64,000 nt of DNA, from the NCBI GenBank assembly GCA_903879715.1, contig CAIRMR010000173.1:1-64000 (forward strand), read 5' to 3'. Below the pieces are notes generated by a model, which saw nothing but the letters and a program-made list of their open reading frames with translations, had not been told where the DNA came from and did not search any database. Below, in pieces: positions 9,741 through 18,701 of this stretch. The stretch comes from an uncultured Bacteroidales bacterium (GTDB lineage: Bacteria > Bacteroidota > Bacteroidia > Bacteroidales > UBA4417). Made by a program: the position numbers and the translations under genes. Each line of letters starts with the position of its first letter. Position 1 is the stretch's first letter.

Positions 9741-10784
9741 ATGATAATTACTGAGCAAATTGAAATCCAATCTATTGTCGTTCACAATGTTGGCAATAAA
9801 CTGAATGATGAAGGCATTCGCTTTTCAAAATCCGAATTACGGACAGATGAAAGCATAAACGAATTGTTGCTGACGTATTTCTTTTCACCCTTCAAGTCGA
9901 ATGAATATTACAACTTATACCACGAATCGGATTTAAAACTGAATGAGGTTTATTCCTACGTTTCTGATATTTTCGACACTCCGGAAGCACTTTTTGACCA
10001 ATCCGAAAACCTGGCCAAGCACCTTTACGAGCAATCCGTGCATCCAAAAGTAAAAGGCGGTGAATTGTATGTTGCGTATTTCCACGATTGCATTGTTGAT
10101 GGTGAAACCATGGATGCAGTAGGCTTGTTTAAGTCGGAAACTAAGGAAACTTTCCTTAAAGTTTATCCTAAGAACGATGGGTTTGTTGTTGAAAGCGAAG
10201 CCGGCATCAACATTCATAAACTCGATAAAGGCTGCCTTATTTTTAACACCGAACGGGATAAAGGCTACCTGGTTTCGGTTGTTGATAACCTGAACAAAGG
10301 CGGTGAAGCGCAATACTGGATTGATCATTTTCTGCACGTGCTGGCCCGAAACGACGAGTATTACCAGACTAAAAATGTGCTTAGTATGTGCAAAAAGTTT
10401 GTGGTTGAAAAATTCCCTGAGCAATTCGATGTTTCCAAGGCTGACCAGGCCGAAATGCTTAATAAATCGGTGAAATTCTTCAAGGAGAATGATACTTTCG
10501 GGATGGATGATTTTGCCAACGAAGTAATGCAGGCACCGGAAATGATCAGCAGTTTTAAATCCTACAAAACCGAATTTGAGGTGGAAAACGGTTTTCAATT
10601 GACTGATAATTTCGATATTTCTTCGGCAGCTGTTAAAAAGCAATCAAAGTTTTTCAAAAGCATAATCAAGCTTGATAAGAACTTCCATATTTATGTTCAT
10701 GGTGACAGTCAGCAAATCGAGAAAGGTTTCGACCAGGCTTCCGGAATGAATTTTTACAAGTTGTTTTTTAAGGAGGAGAGTTAA
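9741..10784 (+). CDS. Nucleoid-associated protein, NdpA/YejK (37-kDa) family
   Basis: The 347-residue protein shows the PF04245 pattern: an N-terminal IQSIVVHNVGNKLNDEGI strand-turn, a central segment with KGGELYVAYFHDC and DAVGLFKSE, and the LNKGGEAQYWIDHFL motif typical of the family. E. coli YejK binds nucleoid DNA, but a precise role in Bacteroidota is not established. It is soluble with no signal peptide. It follows the mutase gene after a heptad-repeat hairpin and faces the aconitase gene across a bidirectional terminator, so it is probably transcribed alone. Confidence 0.85.
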   Translation: MIITEQIEIQSIVVHNVGNKLNDEGIRFSKSELRTDESINELLLTYFFSPFKSNEYYNLYHESDLKLNEVYSYVSDIFDTPEALFDQSENLAKHLYEQSVHPKVKGGELYVAYFHDCIVDGETMDAVGLFKSETKETFLKVYPKNDGFVVESEAGINIHKLDKGCLIFNTERDKGYLVSVVDNLNKGGEAQYWIDHFLHVLARNDEYYQTKNVLSMCKKFVVEKFPEQFDVSKADQAEMLNKSVKFFKENDTFGMDDFANEVMQAPEMISSFKSYKTEFEVENGFQLTDNFDISSAAVKKQSKFFKSIIKLDKNFHIYVHGDSQQIEKGFDQASGMNFYKLFFKEES

Positions 10785-10824
10785 AATAACCGCCTTTGTC
10801 TGCAAAAAAATGGAACGCGGATGC

Positions 10825-10840
10825 TTCGGCAAACTCAGCA
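10825..10840. repeat. Possible degenerate copy of the TTCGACAAGCTCAG-type dispersed repeat
   Basis: TTCGGCAAACTCAGCA resembles the motif at 21190-21205 (TTCGACAAGCTCAGTG) and sits likewise between genes. The match is imperfect, so this is a tentative relation. Confidence 0.3.
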
Positions 10841-10872
10841 CAAGGTTACGCGGGAAAAACAGATTAAAAACA

Positions 10873-10910
10873 AAAGAGCCACTTCTCCTATCCCGGAAAA
10901 GTGGCTCTTT
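10873..10910. terminator. Bidirectional terminator between convergent genes
   Basis: A perfect 12-bp stem AAAGAGCCACTT (10873-10884) / AAGTGGCTCTTT (10899-10910) with a 14-base loop has A/T-rich flanks on both sides. It separates the NdpA-like gene from the convergent aconitase gene. Confidence 0.85.
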
Positions 10911-10927
10911 ATTTTGAAATAAAAAAT

Positions 10928-13189
10928 CTACAAACTCATTCTTAGCAAATTCAACGCTCCACCGGCTTTAAACCAGTCGATCTGCATTTGATTATAGGTA
11001 TGATTTACAGGAAACTGATCTGTTGTACCATCGGAATGATGCAAAACAAGGATAAGTGGTTTCCCTGGTGTAAAGGAAGTTAATCCTGTGATATCAATAC
11101 GATCATCTTCTTTTATCAGATCATAATCTGTTTTATTTGCAAAGGTAAGCGCCAGCATCCCTTGTTTTTTCAGGTTGGTTTCGTGGATACGGGCAAATGA
11201 TTTTACCAATATTGCCCGAACGCCCAAATGACGTGGCTCCATGGCGGCATGTTCGCGTGAGGAACCTTCGCCGTAGTTTTCGTCGCCAACAACTATTGAA
11301 CCTAAACCGGCAGCTTTGTAAGCCCTGGCAGTTGCCGGAACAGTATCATAATTACCATCTAACTGGTTTTTGATCAGGTTGGTCTTTTCGCTAAAAAAAT
11401 TCAACGCCCCAATCAGCATGTTATTTGAAATATTATCCAGGTGACCACGGAATTTCAACCAAGGACCAGCCATCGAAATATGATCGGTGGTACATTTTCC
11501 TTTAGCTTTGATAAGTAGCGTAAGAGCCAACAGATCAGCTCCTTTCCATGCTCCGAATGGTTCAAGCAATTGAAGCCTTTCCGAATCCGGTTTTACCGAA
11601 ATAGTTATTTCAGAACCATCAGAAGGAGGTGCCAGGTATCCGGCATCTTTTACATCAAAACCTGCAACAGGCAGTTCAATGCCTATGGGTTCATCAAGTT
11701 TAACTTTTTCACCGGCCTCGTTTACCAGACAATCAGTAAGCGGATTAAAACAAAGATCACCGGCGATAGCATAAGCGGTTACAATTTCAGGCGAAGCCAC
11801 AAAACCGTGGGTATTCGGATTACCATCGTTACGTTTTGCAAAATTCCGGTTAAAAGAAGTTATAATTGAATTCCGTCTTTCCGGATCATCCGTATGCCGT
11901 TTCCATTGACCGATACAAGGTCCGCAGGCATTAGCCATTACTACGCCGCCAATCTTTTCAAAATCAGCAAGTAAACCGTCGCGTTCAGTTGTAAAACGGA
12001 TTAATTCCGAGCCCGGTGTAATTACAAATTCAGCCTGAACTTTCAGGTTCTTTGATGTGGCTTGCCTGGCTACAGAAGCAGCACGTGTAATATCTTCGTA
12101 CGATGAGTTTGTGCATGAACCGATCAGGCCAACTTCAAGTTTCTGAGGATATCCTTTTTCCTTAACCACTTTCACGAATTCCGAAATCGGGAAAGCTGCA
12201 TCAGGCGTAAAAGGCCCGTTAACATAAGGTTCCAAGGTATTCAGATCAATTTCAATAACCTGGTCAAAATATTTGTCAGGGGAAATGTAAACATCTGCGT
12301 CAGCACGCAGGTAATCAATAATTCCATCGGCCAGGGCTGCAATTTTTTCACGGCCGGTAGCTTTCAGGTAATCGCTCATTTTGGCATCATATCCGAAAAT
12401 CGAAGTCGTTGCCCCGATTTCAGCACCCATATTACAGATAGTTCCTTTACCGGTAGCTGAAAGTGAATCGGCACCATCGCCGAAATATTCTACAATACAA
12501 CCGGTTCCGCCTTTAACAGTCAGTATTCCGGCAACTTTTAAGATAATATCTTTGGCGGATGTCCAGCCACTCAATTTCCCTGTTAATTTAATTCCTATAA
12601 GCTTTGGCATTTTCAACTCCCAGGCCATTCCTGCCATAACATCCATGGCATCGGCTCCACCAACTCCAATGGCAATCATGCCAAGTCCGCCGGCATTAAC
12701 CGTATGAGAATCAGTGCCAATCATCATTCCGCCTGGAAAAGCGTAGTTTTCAAGAATTACCTGGTGAATAATTCCGGCTCCCGGTTTCCAGAAACCAATT
12801 CCATACTTAGCCGACACAGATTCGAGGAAATCGTAAACTTCTTTATTCTGCGAAAGCGCAACATCCAAATCGGCGCTGGCACCAACCGAAGCCTGTATCA
12901 GGTGATCGCAATGTACTGTGCTGGGAACAGCGGTCCGGCTACGACCGGCTGTCATAAACTGCAAAAGAGCCATTTGCGCTGTGGCATCCTGCATAGCAAC
13001 GCGGTCAGGACCGAAATTCACATAGTCTTCTCCCCTGCCATATGGCTTTGAGGGTAATTCGTCCCAAAGGTGGCTGAAAAGAATTTTTTCGCTGAGAGTA
13101 AGCGGCCGTTTTACTGATTTACGCGCTTTTTCTATTTTGGAAGGCAGCTCTGAATATACCTTCCTGACCAGTTCAATGTCAAATAACAT
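10928..13189 (-). CDS. acn: Aconitate hydratase
   Basis: A 753-residue aconitase of the mitochondrial/AcnA-like type, converting citrate to isocitrate in the TCA cycle. The three [4Fe-4S] ligands are Cys359 ([10 protein letters not shown]), Cys422 and Cys425 ([10 protein letters not shown]). The active-site [13 protein letters not shown] loop is at about 158-170 and the swivel-domain [13 protein letters not shown] loop at about 645-657. Domains 1-3 are followed by the linker and the C-terminal swivel domain, so the protein is complete. Its promoter is back-to-back with that of the small gene at 13303. Citrate synthase and isocitrate dehydrogenase genes are not adjacent. Confidence 0.95.
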   Translation of the reverse strand: MLFDIELVRKVYSELPSKIEKARKSVKRPLTLSEKILFSHLWDELPSKPYGRGEDYVNFGPDRVAMQDATAQMALLQFMTAGRSRTAVPSTVHCDHLIQASVGASADLDVALSQNKEVYDFLESVSAKYGIGFWKPGAGIIHQVILENYAFPGGMMIGTDSHTVNAGGLGMIAIGVGGADAMDVMAGMAWELKMPKLIGIKLTGKLSGWTSAKDIILKVAGILTVKGGTGCIVEYFGDGADSLSATGKGTICNMGAEIGATTSIFGYDAKMSDYLKATGREKIAALADGIIDYLRADADVYISPDKYFDQVIEIDLNTLEPYVNGPFTPDAAFPISEFVKVVKEKGYPQKLEVGLIGSCTNSSYEDITRAASVARQATSKNLKVQAEFVITPGSELIRFTTERDGLLADFEKIGGVVMANACGPCIGQWKRHTDDPERRNSIITSFNRNFAKRNDGNPNTHGFVASPEIVTAYAIAGDLCFNPLTDCLVNEAGEKVKLDEPIGIELPVAGFDVKDAGYLAPPSDGSEITISVKPDSERLQLLEPFGAWKGADLLALTLLIKAKGKCTTDHISMAGPWLKFRGHLDNISNNMLIGALNFFSEKTNLIKNQLDGNYDTVPATARAYKAAGLGSIVVGDENYGEGSSREHAAMEPRHLGVRAILVKSFARIHETNLKKQGMLALTFANKTDYDLIKEDDRIDITGLTSFTPGKPLILVLHHSDGTTDQFPVNHTYNQMQIDWFKAGGALNLLRMSL

Positions 13190-13226
13190 ATTGTATCTAT
13201 TTAAATAATTTGATGTTTTGCAACCA

Positions 13227-13258
13227 CTAAATTACAGTTTACTTTTTATTTAAACAAA
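13227..13258 (-). promoter_or_regulatory. Promoter of the aconitase gene
   Basis: On the minus strand TTTG (13255-13258) is followed after 20 bp by TAATTTAG (13227-13234), one mismatch from the -7 consensus TAnnTTTG. The predicted leader is about 30-35 bases. Confidence 0.5.
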
Positions 13259-13262
13259 CCGA

Positions 13263-13297
13263 TTTGCCTTTCGTTCGATAAAAACTGATTACTTTTG
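13263..13297 (+). promoter_or_regulatory. Promoter of the gene at 13303, possibly leaderless
   Basis: A perfect -7 box TACTTTTG (13290-13297) lies 23 bp after TTTG (13263-13266), slightly longer than the usual spacing. The predicted transcript start falls on or next to the GTG start codon at 13303. Confidence 0.4.
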
Positions 13298-13302
13298 CCA
13301 TA

Positions 13303-13866
13303 GTGAAGCAAGCAAGTCTGAAAATATCGTCGCTATTACTTTGTGGATTATTGATTTATAATTCATTAGGATATTTCCTTGTGCTAACGGTGATGCGAGT
13401 GGCAGTCCGCCAGCAAAAATGGGCTGAGCTTCGGACAATACCTGATAACCAGCTTTCGGCTTTTGTTTTTGCAACAAATAAACCAGATGCCAGGTTAAAA
13501 ATTGTGAATGACCATGAAATTGTTGTCGACGGGAAACTGTATGATATAGTCCGAAAGTCGGATGATGGAAAGCAAACCAAATATTTCTGCAAATACGATC
13601 ATGAAGAAGAAGTACTGATTGCCAAAACGCGGCTTTTTAACTCGAAAGCCCAACAGATGCCGCTTCAAAATACGGCAAGACATATTGTTGAAAAAATAAT
13701 TAAATCAGGTATTGTAAGCAACGAAACCGCCTTGATTTCTGAGAGTTCCGCATCTTTCTATTCATATTATTTACAAATCTGTTATTCTGGACCAGATATT
13801 CAAGTTTTACTGCCGCCGCCTAACAACCCGGCTAATTTTCATTTACTGATTTTTCCTGTTTCCTGA
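13303..13866 (+). CDS. Hypothetical protein with N-terminal membrane segment
   Basis: I do not recognise a family. The 187-residue protein starts at GTG 13303; an in-frame stop at 13279 limits how far upstream it could begin, and the next ATG (13393) would lose the hydrophobic segment (about 7-32) that looks like a signal anchor or signal peptide. The rest is polar, ending in a proline-rich LLPPPNNP stretch and a hydrophobic tail. It lies 99 bp upstream of a TonB-dependent receptor on the same strand, an arrangement compatible with co-transcription and an envelope role, but this is inference. Confidence 0.55.
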   Translation: MKQASLKISSLLLCGLLIYNSLGYFLVLTVMRVAVRQQKWAELRTIPDNQLSAFVFATNKPDARLKIVNDHEIVVDGKLYDIVRKSDDGKQTKYFCKYDHEEEVLIAKTRLFNSKAQQMPLQNTARHIVEKIIKSGIVSNETALISESSASFYSYYLQICYSGPDIQVLLPPPNNPANFHLLIFPVS

Positions 13867-13965
13867 TTCATTTATCTTTATAACAGGGGAAATCTGCTTT
13901 TGCAACTGTGACATTTCGGTGCTCACAGCAGCTATGTATCATATTTCATTAATACTTATTTTTCA

Positions 13966-16383
13966 ATGAAAAAGCTCATCACCTTTTTATTGTTGCTGTA
14001 TGCCGTAACATCCATCGCCCAGCATGTGCGTGTTATCAGCAAGTCAGACCTGCAACCTGTAAGTAACTGTTCCATCTATAATTCAGATAAAACTATTTCA
14101 GTTACAACTGATAATAACGGCAAGGCTGATCTTTCCAGATTTAATAATACCGACAAACTTACTTTCACTCATGTTTCATTTGTAACTGTTGAGTATAACA
14201 AATCTTACTTTACAGCTAAACTTACTGAAATTGAGCTTACGGTAGCAGTAATCAATCTGAAAGAGGTTGTTCTTTCGGCCAATAAAGTAGAAGAAAAATA
14301 CAGCGATCTTTCAACGAAAATTGATATTCTCCCAGCCCGGCAGATTCAGTTCAGTAATTCACAAAGTGCCGGTGATCTGCTTCAGCATTCCGGTAAAATC
14401 TTTGTTCAGCAAAGCCAACTTGGTGGTGGAAGCCCCGTAATACGCGGGATGGAATCGAGCCGGGTTCTTATTGTGGTTGATGGTATAAAACTGAACAATG
14501 CCATTTATCGCGCAGGCCATCTCCAGAATGTGATTACGATAGACCCCAACTCTTTAACCCGTGTAGAAGTTGTTCACGGGCCGGGTTCAGTTATCTATGG
14601 CAGCGATGCTATGGGTGGTGTAATGCACTTCTATACCCGTAATCCTATTCTTTCCGAAAGCGAAAAAGTGTATATTTCCGGTAACGCAATGATGAGGTAT
14701 TCTTCGGCAGCAAATGAATTCGCACAGAGTTATATACTCAATATCGGGGGCAAAAAACTTGCTTCCATCTTTGGCGGAAGCACAAAAAAAATAGGTGATT
14801 TGCGCGAAGGCAGCAACCGAAACAGTAAATATGGCGAATGGGGCAAGTGCCTGTACTATGCCGAACGCATTGATGGAGTTGATGTTATGACCTCGAATAG
14901 TGATCCACTGGTACAGAAAAATTCCGGGTATAATCAGTTCGATCTTTTCGGTAAAGTATTATTTAAACCCTCAAAAAATAATGCCTTGACTTTAAATATG
15001 CAGTATTCAAACTCAGGCAATATTCCACGATACGACAGGCTTTCAGAAATATCAGATGGAAAACTGAAATATGCCGAATGGTTTTATGGACCGCAAACAC
15101 GCGGACTGATTTCGCTGAAGAGTGAATGGCTAAAACCTGTAAAACTCTACGATAACATGCAGGTTTTACTGGCATACCAATATATTGGTGAAGAACGAAT
15201 CAGCCGCGGTTTTGGAAAATCAGAAACAAAACACCAGGAAGAAACCGTTCGGATTTTATCCGTGAACACCGATTTTATGAAGAAAATTTATAAAAGGAGT
15301 GAACTACGGTATGGTTTTGATGCCAATATCAACCTTGTTGATTCGAAAGCGTTCAATCAGAATGTAAATACAGGAGAAATAACGTATGATGCGGCAAGCC
15401 GATACCCTGACGGAGGCGATCAGATGGTAACTGTTTCGGGATACGCTTCAAATAACTGGGAAATTTCCGAAAAACTGATCTTCTCCCAGGGAGTTCGGTT
15501 AAGTTACGTTGGATTAGATGCTGAATATACACCTGAGATGATGGAAATTATTCAGTTCCCGATTGATACCCGTATGACCCAGGATAATACTGCATTGAAC
15601 GGAAGCCTGGGTTTGGTTTTAATGCCAGGCAAGGGCTGGAGGATAGCAACTAACCTTTCGAGTGGTTTCAGGGCACCCAACATTGATGACCTCGCTAAAA
15701 TAAACGACTCAAACAGTACTGACCAGTTGATAATTGTCCCCAACGCCGATCTGAAACCGGAGTATGCCTATAGCGCCGAACTAACGCTGGGTAAAACATT
15801 TGAGGAAAATGTTCAGCTTGAACTTACCGGCTTTTATACCCTGCTGAAAGATGCATTTGTAGCCAGGCCTTACCAGTACAATGGACAGGATTCAATTGAA
15901 TTCGATGGAAGTCTATGCGCAGTGCAGGCTTTGCAAAATGCTGAACGTGCTGTCATAGTGGGATTTGAAGGAAATGTAACAGCTAAAATAACCGATTGGT
16001 TAACTTTCCGCAGCAGCCTTACTTATACGTATGGAATTGTAAAAACAGAGAATGTTCCGCTTGATCATATTCCGCCTTTGTTCGGGTTAACTTCCTTTAA
16101 AATTGAAGCCAGCAGGTTTACAGGCGAACTTTACTCAAGATACAATGCGTGGAAACATATTGAAGATTACAGCCCAAGCGGTGAAGACAATGATGCATAT
16201 GCCACTGAAGATGGAATGCCTTCATGGTTTACGATTAATCTGCGGGCCGGTTACCAGTTTAACAGGTATTTAAACCTGCAGGCCGGTATGGAAAATATTC
16301 TTGATAAACATTACCGGAATTTTGCCAGCGGAATCAGCGCCCCCGGAAGAAATGTTTTTGTGACGCTAAGGGCAAACTTGTAA
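13966..16383 (+). CDS. TonB-dependent receptor with carboxypeptidase-regulatory-like N-terminus
   Basis: The 805-residue protein has a signal peptide (to about SIAQ19), a short CarboxypepD_reg-like beta domain (about 20-95), a plug domain (about 110-230, with SPVIRGMESSRVLIVVDGIKLNN and VEVVHGPGSVIYGSDAMGGVMHF) and a beta barrel ending in GISAPGRNVFVTLRANL. The plug wording is close to the haem/haemoglobin-like receptor group of Bacteroidota. It imports an unidentified ligand in a TonB-dependent way. No SusD-like partner follows; the small membrane-anchored protein upstream may be functionally linked. Specificity is not readable. Confidence 0.87.
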   Translation: MKKLITFLLLLYAVTSIAQHVRVISKSDLQPVSNCSIYNSDKTISVTTDNNGKADLSRFNNTDKLTFTHVSFVTVEYNKSYFTAKLTEIELTVAVINLKEVVLSANKVEEKYSDLSTKIDILPARQIQFSNSQSAGDLLQHSGKIFVQQSQLGGGSPVIRGMESSRVLIVVDGIKLNNAIYRAGHLQNVITIDPNSLTRVEVVHGPGSVIYGSDAMGGVMHFYTRNPILSESEKVYISGNAMMRYSSAANEFAQSYILNIGGKKLASIFGGSTKKIGDLREGSNRNSKYGEWGKCLYYAERIDGVDVMTSNSDPLVQKNSGYNQFDLFGKVLFKPSKNNALTLNMQYSNSGNIPRYDRLSEISDGKLKYAEWFYGPQTRGLISLKSEWLKPVKLYDNMQVLLAYQYIGEERISRGFGKSETKHQEETVRILSVNTDFMKKIYKRSELRYGFDANINLVDSKAFNQNVNTGEITYDAASRYPDGGDQMVTVSGYASNNWEISEKLIFSQGVRLSYVGLDAEYTPEMMEIIQFPIDTRMTQDNTALNGSLGLVLMPGKGWRIATNLSSGFRAPNIDDLAKINDSNSTDQLIIVPNADLKPEYAYSAELTLGKTFEENVQLELTGFYTLLKDAFVARPYQYNGQDSIEFDGSLCAVQALQNAERAVIVGFEGNVTAKITDWLTFRSSLTYTYGIVKTENVPLDHIPPLFGLTSFKIEASRFTGELYSRYNAWKHIEDYSPSGEDNDAYATEDGMPSWFTINLRAGYQFNRYLNLQAGMENILDKHYRNFASGISAPGRNVFVTLRANL

Positions 16384-16404
16384 ACATTGATAAATTGCTA
16401 AAGC

Positions 16405-16441
16405 AAATAGCCGCCGGATCTTCAGATCACGGCTGCTATTT
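16405..16441 (+). terminator. Terminator after the TonB-dependent receptor gene
   Basis: The 12-bp stem AAATAGCCGCCG / CGGCTGCTATTT has one mismatch and a 13-base loop, 21 bp after the stop codon, followed by a T-rich stretch. Confidence 0.75.
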
Positions 16442-16518
16442 ATTTTATTCTGTAAAAAAAGGATTAACACATTTTGAATTCTTAGGCTAAAGCTCTCATC
16501 AAATGGATTTCCAAATGT

Positions 16519-16538
16519 CCCCGACCTAAAGGTCGGGG
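16519..16538. repeat. GC-rich perfect palindrome (CCCCGACC hairpin)
   Basis: CCCCGACCTAAAGGTCGGGG is a perfect hairpin in an otherwise A/T-rich convergent spacer. I recall near-identical palindromes in intergenic regions of other Bacteroidota, so it is probably a dispersed repeat that may aid termination. Confidence 0.65.
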
Positions 16539-16601
16539 CAAATGATTTACTAAAAATATTCCCAGGGAAATTAATTTTGAAGTTCGCCGACTGCTAACAA
16601 A

Positions 16602-16622
16602 CCTTACTCCTTACTCCTTCCC
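16602..16622. repeat. Short heptad repeat (CCTTACT type) at a gene 3' end
   Basis: Three 7-mers CCTTACT, CCTTACT and CCTTCCC run directly into the stop codon region of the minus-strand gene at 16611. It has the same 7-bp period as the longer elements elsewhere in the window. Confidence 0.55.
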
Positions 16623-17150
16623 TCCTCTTTCTCCCGTAAACTGATCTTCCTTATTTTTAAACAATACGTTAAAAGTAGTCAGACTGCCATAAATCCTGGT
16701 TATATATTGCTCAAGATCTACTTTTTCCTCATCAGTCAGAGCGCTGGCATTAATTCGTTGCTCCATAACTCTTACCCGGTCGCGGACCATAACGATTTTA
16801 TGGAAAAAAGTTTCGATGGGAACTTCTTTTTCCTTTAAAGTTTTATCTCCCGGGTAAAGGACCATTTTGCCTCCGGTCCATTTTTGCCCAAGCGGAACGG
16901 TTTCCTGTACATCGCTGAACCGGCGTAATACCCTGACGAGGCTTTTTTCAATCTTTTCGTAGGTAACCAGATCCGAAGGAGTTTCAAGTGCTTCAAACAC
17001 ATCCAATCCATCGTAATCGCGCATAATCTGCCTTACACCATGATCGATAAAACATATTTCGTATGCATCCGAACGGATCTGCACTACCACGCCTTTACCA
17101 AATTGCGGGTGTTTAACCCGCGAACCTACTCCCAAAAGTATCTCTGACAT
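16611..17150 (-). CDS. Hypothetical protein with UvrD/PcrA C-terminal tudor-like N-terminus
   Basis: The ATG at 17150 gives 179 residues and is preferred over one at 17180, which would add ten residues of low-complexity sequence. The N-terminal segment GSRVKHPQFGKGVVVQI (about 8-24) resembles the tudor-like fold at the C-terminus of UvrD/PcrA helicases, which in those proteins contacts RNA polymerase. The remainder is helical (about 90-175), with a charged VRDRVRVMEQRI segment suggesting a coiled coil. A role in transcription-coupled DNA handling is possible but unproven. It may belong to a Bacteroidota-specific family of unknown function. Confidence 0.6.
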   Translation of the reverse strand: MSEILLGVGSRVKHPQFGKGVVVQIRSDAYEICFIDHGVRQIMRDYDGLDVFEALETPSDLVTYEKIEKSLVRVLRRFSDVQETVPLGQKWTGGKMVLYPGDKTLKEKEVPIETFFHKIVMVRDRVRVMEQRINASALTDEEKVDLEQYITRIYGSLTTFNVLFKNKEDQFTGERGGKE

Positions 17151-17314
17151 AAAAGTTAAGTTTAAATTTAAATCATGCACAAAAATAGGATTTCCGGCAA
17201 TACATTTCAGTTAGATTTGAAAATTTGAAGTCTGTTTTTCATTTCGAAAACCAAACATCTGTCGCGCCTTAAACTTTTATTCTATTTCAGTGTTTAATAA
17301 CTAAATTTATAAAA

Positions 17315-17962
17315 ATGAAAAATATAGCAATTCTTGGAACCGGAATGGTTGGTGATGCACTGGGAACTAAATTGGTTTCTCTGGGCCATAAAGTTAAGAT
17401 GGGCTCACGAACAGCAAATAATGAAAAATCTACTGCCTGGACTAAACTAAACGGTGAACTTGCCTCGAACGGAACTTTCGCTGATGCAGCCGCGTTTGGC
17501 GAAATTATTTTCAATTGTACGTCCGGACAGGTTTCGCTCGAAGCACTTCAATTAGCCGAACGTGAAAACCTGCAGGGAAAAATTCTTGTTGATGTGGCTA
17601 ATCCACTCGATTTCTCTAAAGGAATGCCTCCGTCGCTTACAGTTTGTAATACGGATTCGCTGGGCGAGGTGATTCAGCGCCAGTTTACGGATGTTAAAGT
17701 AGTTAAAACTTTAAATACCATGAACTGCCAGTTGATGACAAATCCGGGTGCTTTGAAAGATCCCGGGAATGTGTTTATCTGTGGAAATGATAATGAAGCC
17801 AAAGCAGAAGTTGAAAGTATTTTGCGCTCATTTGGCTGGGAAAAGATTATTGATCTGGGTGACATTTCTGCAGCCCGTGGAACCGAGCAGGTTCTTCCTA
17901 TTTGGGTTAGGTTAATGGGTAAACTAGGAACCGCAATGTTTAATTTCAGTATTGTTCAGTAA
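17315..17962 (+). CDS. NADP-binding oxidoreductase, F420-dependent NADP reductase-like
   Basis: This 215-residue protein begins with a Rossmann dinucleotide-binding motif GTGMVGDALGTKL (about 8-20) and a SRT segment that fits 2'-phosphate (NADP) recognition. The rest matches the F420_oxidored/NpdG-like family (PF03807 N-terminus, VDVANPLDF and KTLNTMNCQLM). Such proteins move hydride between NADP and a flavin-like or other cofactor. F420 biosynthesis genes are not seen here and are unusual in this phylum, so the physiological substrate is uncertain. It is transcribed alone and converges on coaE across a heptad-repeat hairpin. Confidence 0.75.
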   Translation: MKNIAILGTGMVGDALGTKLVSLGHKVKMGSRTANNEKSTAWTKLNGELASNGTFADAAAFGEIIFNCTSGQVSLEALQLAERENLQGKILVDVANPLDFSKGMPPSLTVCNTDSLGEVIQRQFTDVKVVKTLNTMNCQLMTNPGALKDPGNVFICGNDNEAKAEVESILRSFGWEKIIDLGDISAARGTEQVLPIWVRLMGKLGTAMFNFSIVQ

Positions 17963-17979
17963 AACCTTGATTATAAGAC

Positions 17980-18113
17980 CCAAGTCTCAAATTCCAAGTC
18001 CCAAATCCCAAGAGTTAGAATCCAAAATAAATTCAAGATTAAAATTAATGTTGCATCCTGATCCAATTTCCCTCTTCCTTGGAATTTGAATCTTGGAGTT
18101 TGGAATTTGGAAT
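17980..18113. repeat. Heptad-phased inverted repeat (CCAAGTC/CAAATTC type)
   Basis: The left arm reads CCAAGTC, TCAAATT, CCAAGTC, CCAAATC, CCAAGAG, TTAGAAT, CCAAAAT in exact 7-bp register (17980-18028). The right arm reads TTGGAAT, TTGAATC, TTGGAGT, TTGGAAT, TTGGAAT (18079-18113), complementary to the left. It fills the spacer between convergent genes and abuts the coaE stop codon. Confidence 0.88.
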
Positions 18114-18701
18114 TTACTTGTTAAGAACTTGATGTATAGCTAACACCTGTGGAATAACCATTGATATTTCATCATTCATTATTTGATAATCAGCCATTTC
18201 CAGTTTTTTATCCTGTGACCACTGATTCTGCACGCGTTCGCTAACCATTTCTTTAGTAATTCCATCACGAGCCATAACACGCTTTACACAAAGGGCCTCA
18301 GGAGCTGTAACGAGAATATTTGCATCAAATAATCTATCAAATCCACTTTCAAATAAAATCGCCGCTTCGTGTAAAACGTATTTCTGATATGTATGTTGAT
18401 GTTGATCACACCATTGCGAAAAACCCACTTCAACAAGCGGATGAATCAGGCTATTAAGAACATCAAGCTTGTTTTTATCATTAAATACAATGGCCGCAAG
18501 TGCTTTACGGTCCACCTGATTCAAGGAATTGACAACTTGCTTTCCAAATAAATCTGCTAATTGTATTTTGACCGGTTCTGATTCAAGAATTTCGCGGGCC
18601 TGTTTATCCGCATGATACACCGGAACACCAAGAATTTCAAAAATCCGCGCTACCGTAGACTTCCCTGTTCCGATATTGCCGGTTAGCCCTATGCGGATCA
18701 T
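18114..18701 (-). CDS. coaE: Dephospho-CoA kinase
   Basis: A 195-residue P-loop kinase with GNIGTGKS (8-15) and the LGVPVYHADK segment of CoaE. It phosphorylates the ribose 3'-hydroxyl of dephospho-CoA, the last step of coenzyme A synthesis. The LID region with RVMARDGITKEMV is present. Its start overlaps the stop codon of the YbbR-like gene by 4 bp, so the two are translationally coupled in the nusB-DUF1573-yajC-ybbR-coaE cluster. Confidence 0.95.
   Translation of the reverse strand: MIRIGLTGNIGTGKSTVARIFEILGVPVYHADKQAREILESEPVKIQLADLFGKQVVNSLNQVDRKALAAIVFNDKNKLDVLNSLIHPLVEVGFSQWCDQHQHTYQKYVLHEAAILFESGFDRLFDANILVTAPEALCVKRVMARDGITKEMVSERVQNQWSQDKKLEMADYQIMNDEISMVIPQVLAIHQVLNK

Noticed and set aside
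9933-10643. 236-codon open frame antisense to the NdpA-like gene
   Set aside because: It lies wholly within a well-recognised gene on the other strand and its translation shows no family features; typical shadow frame.
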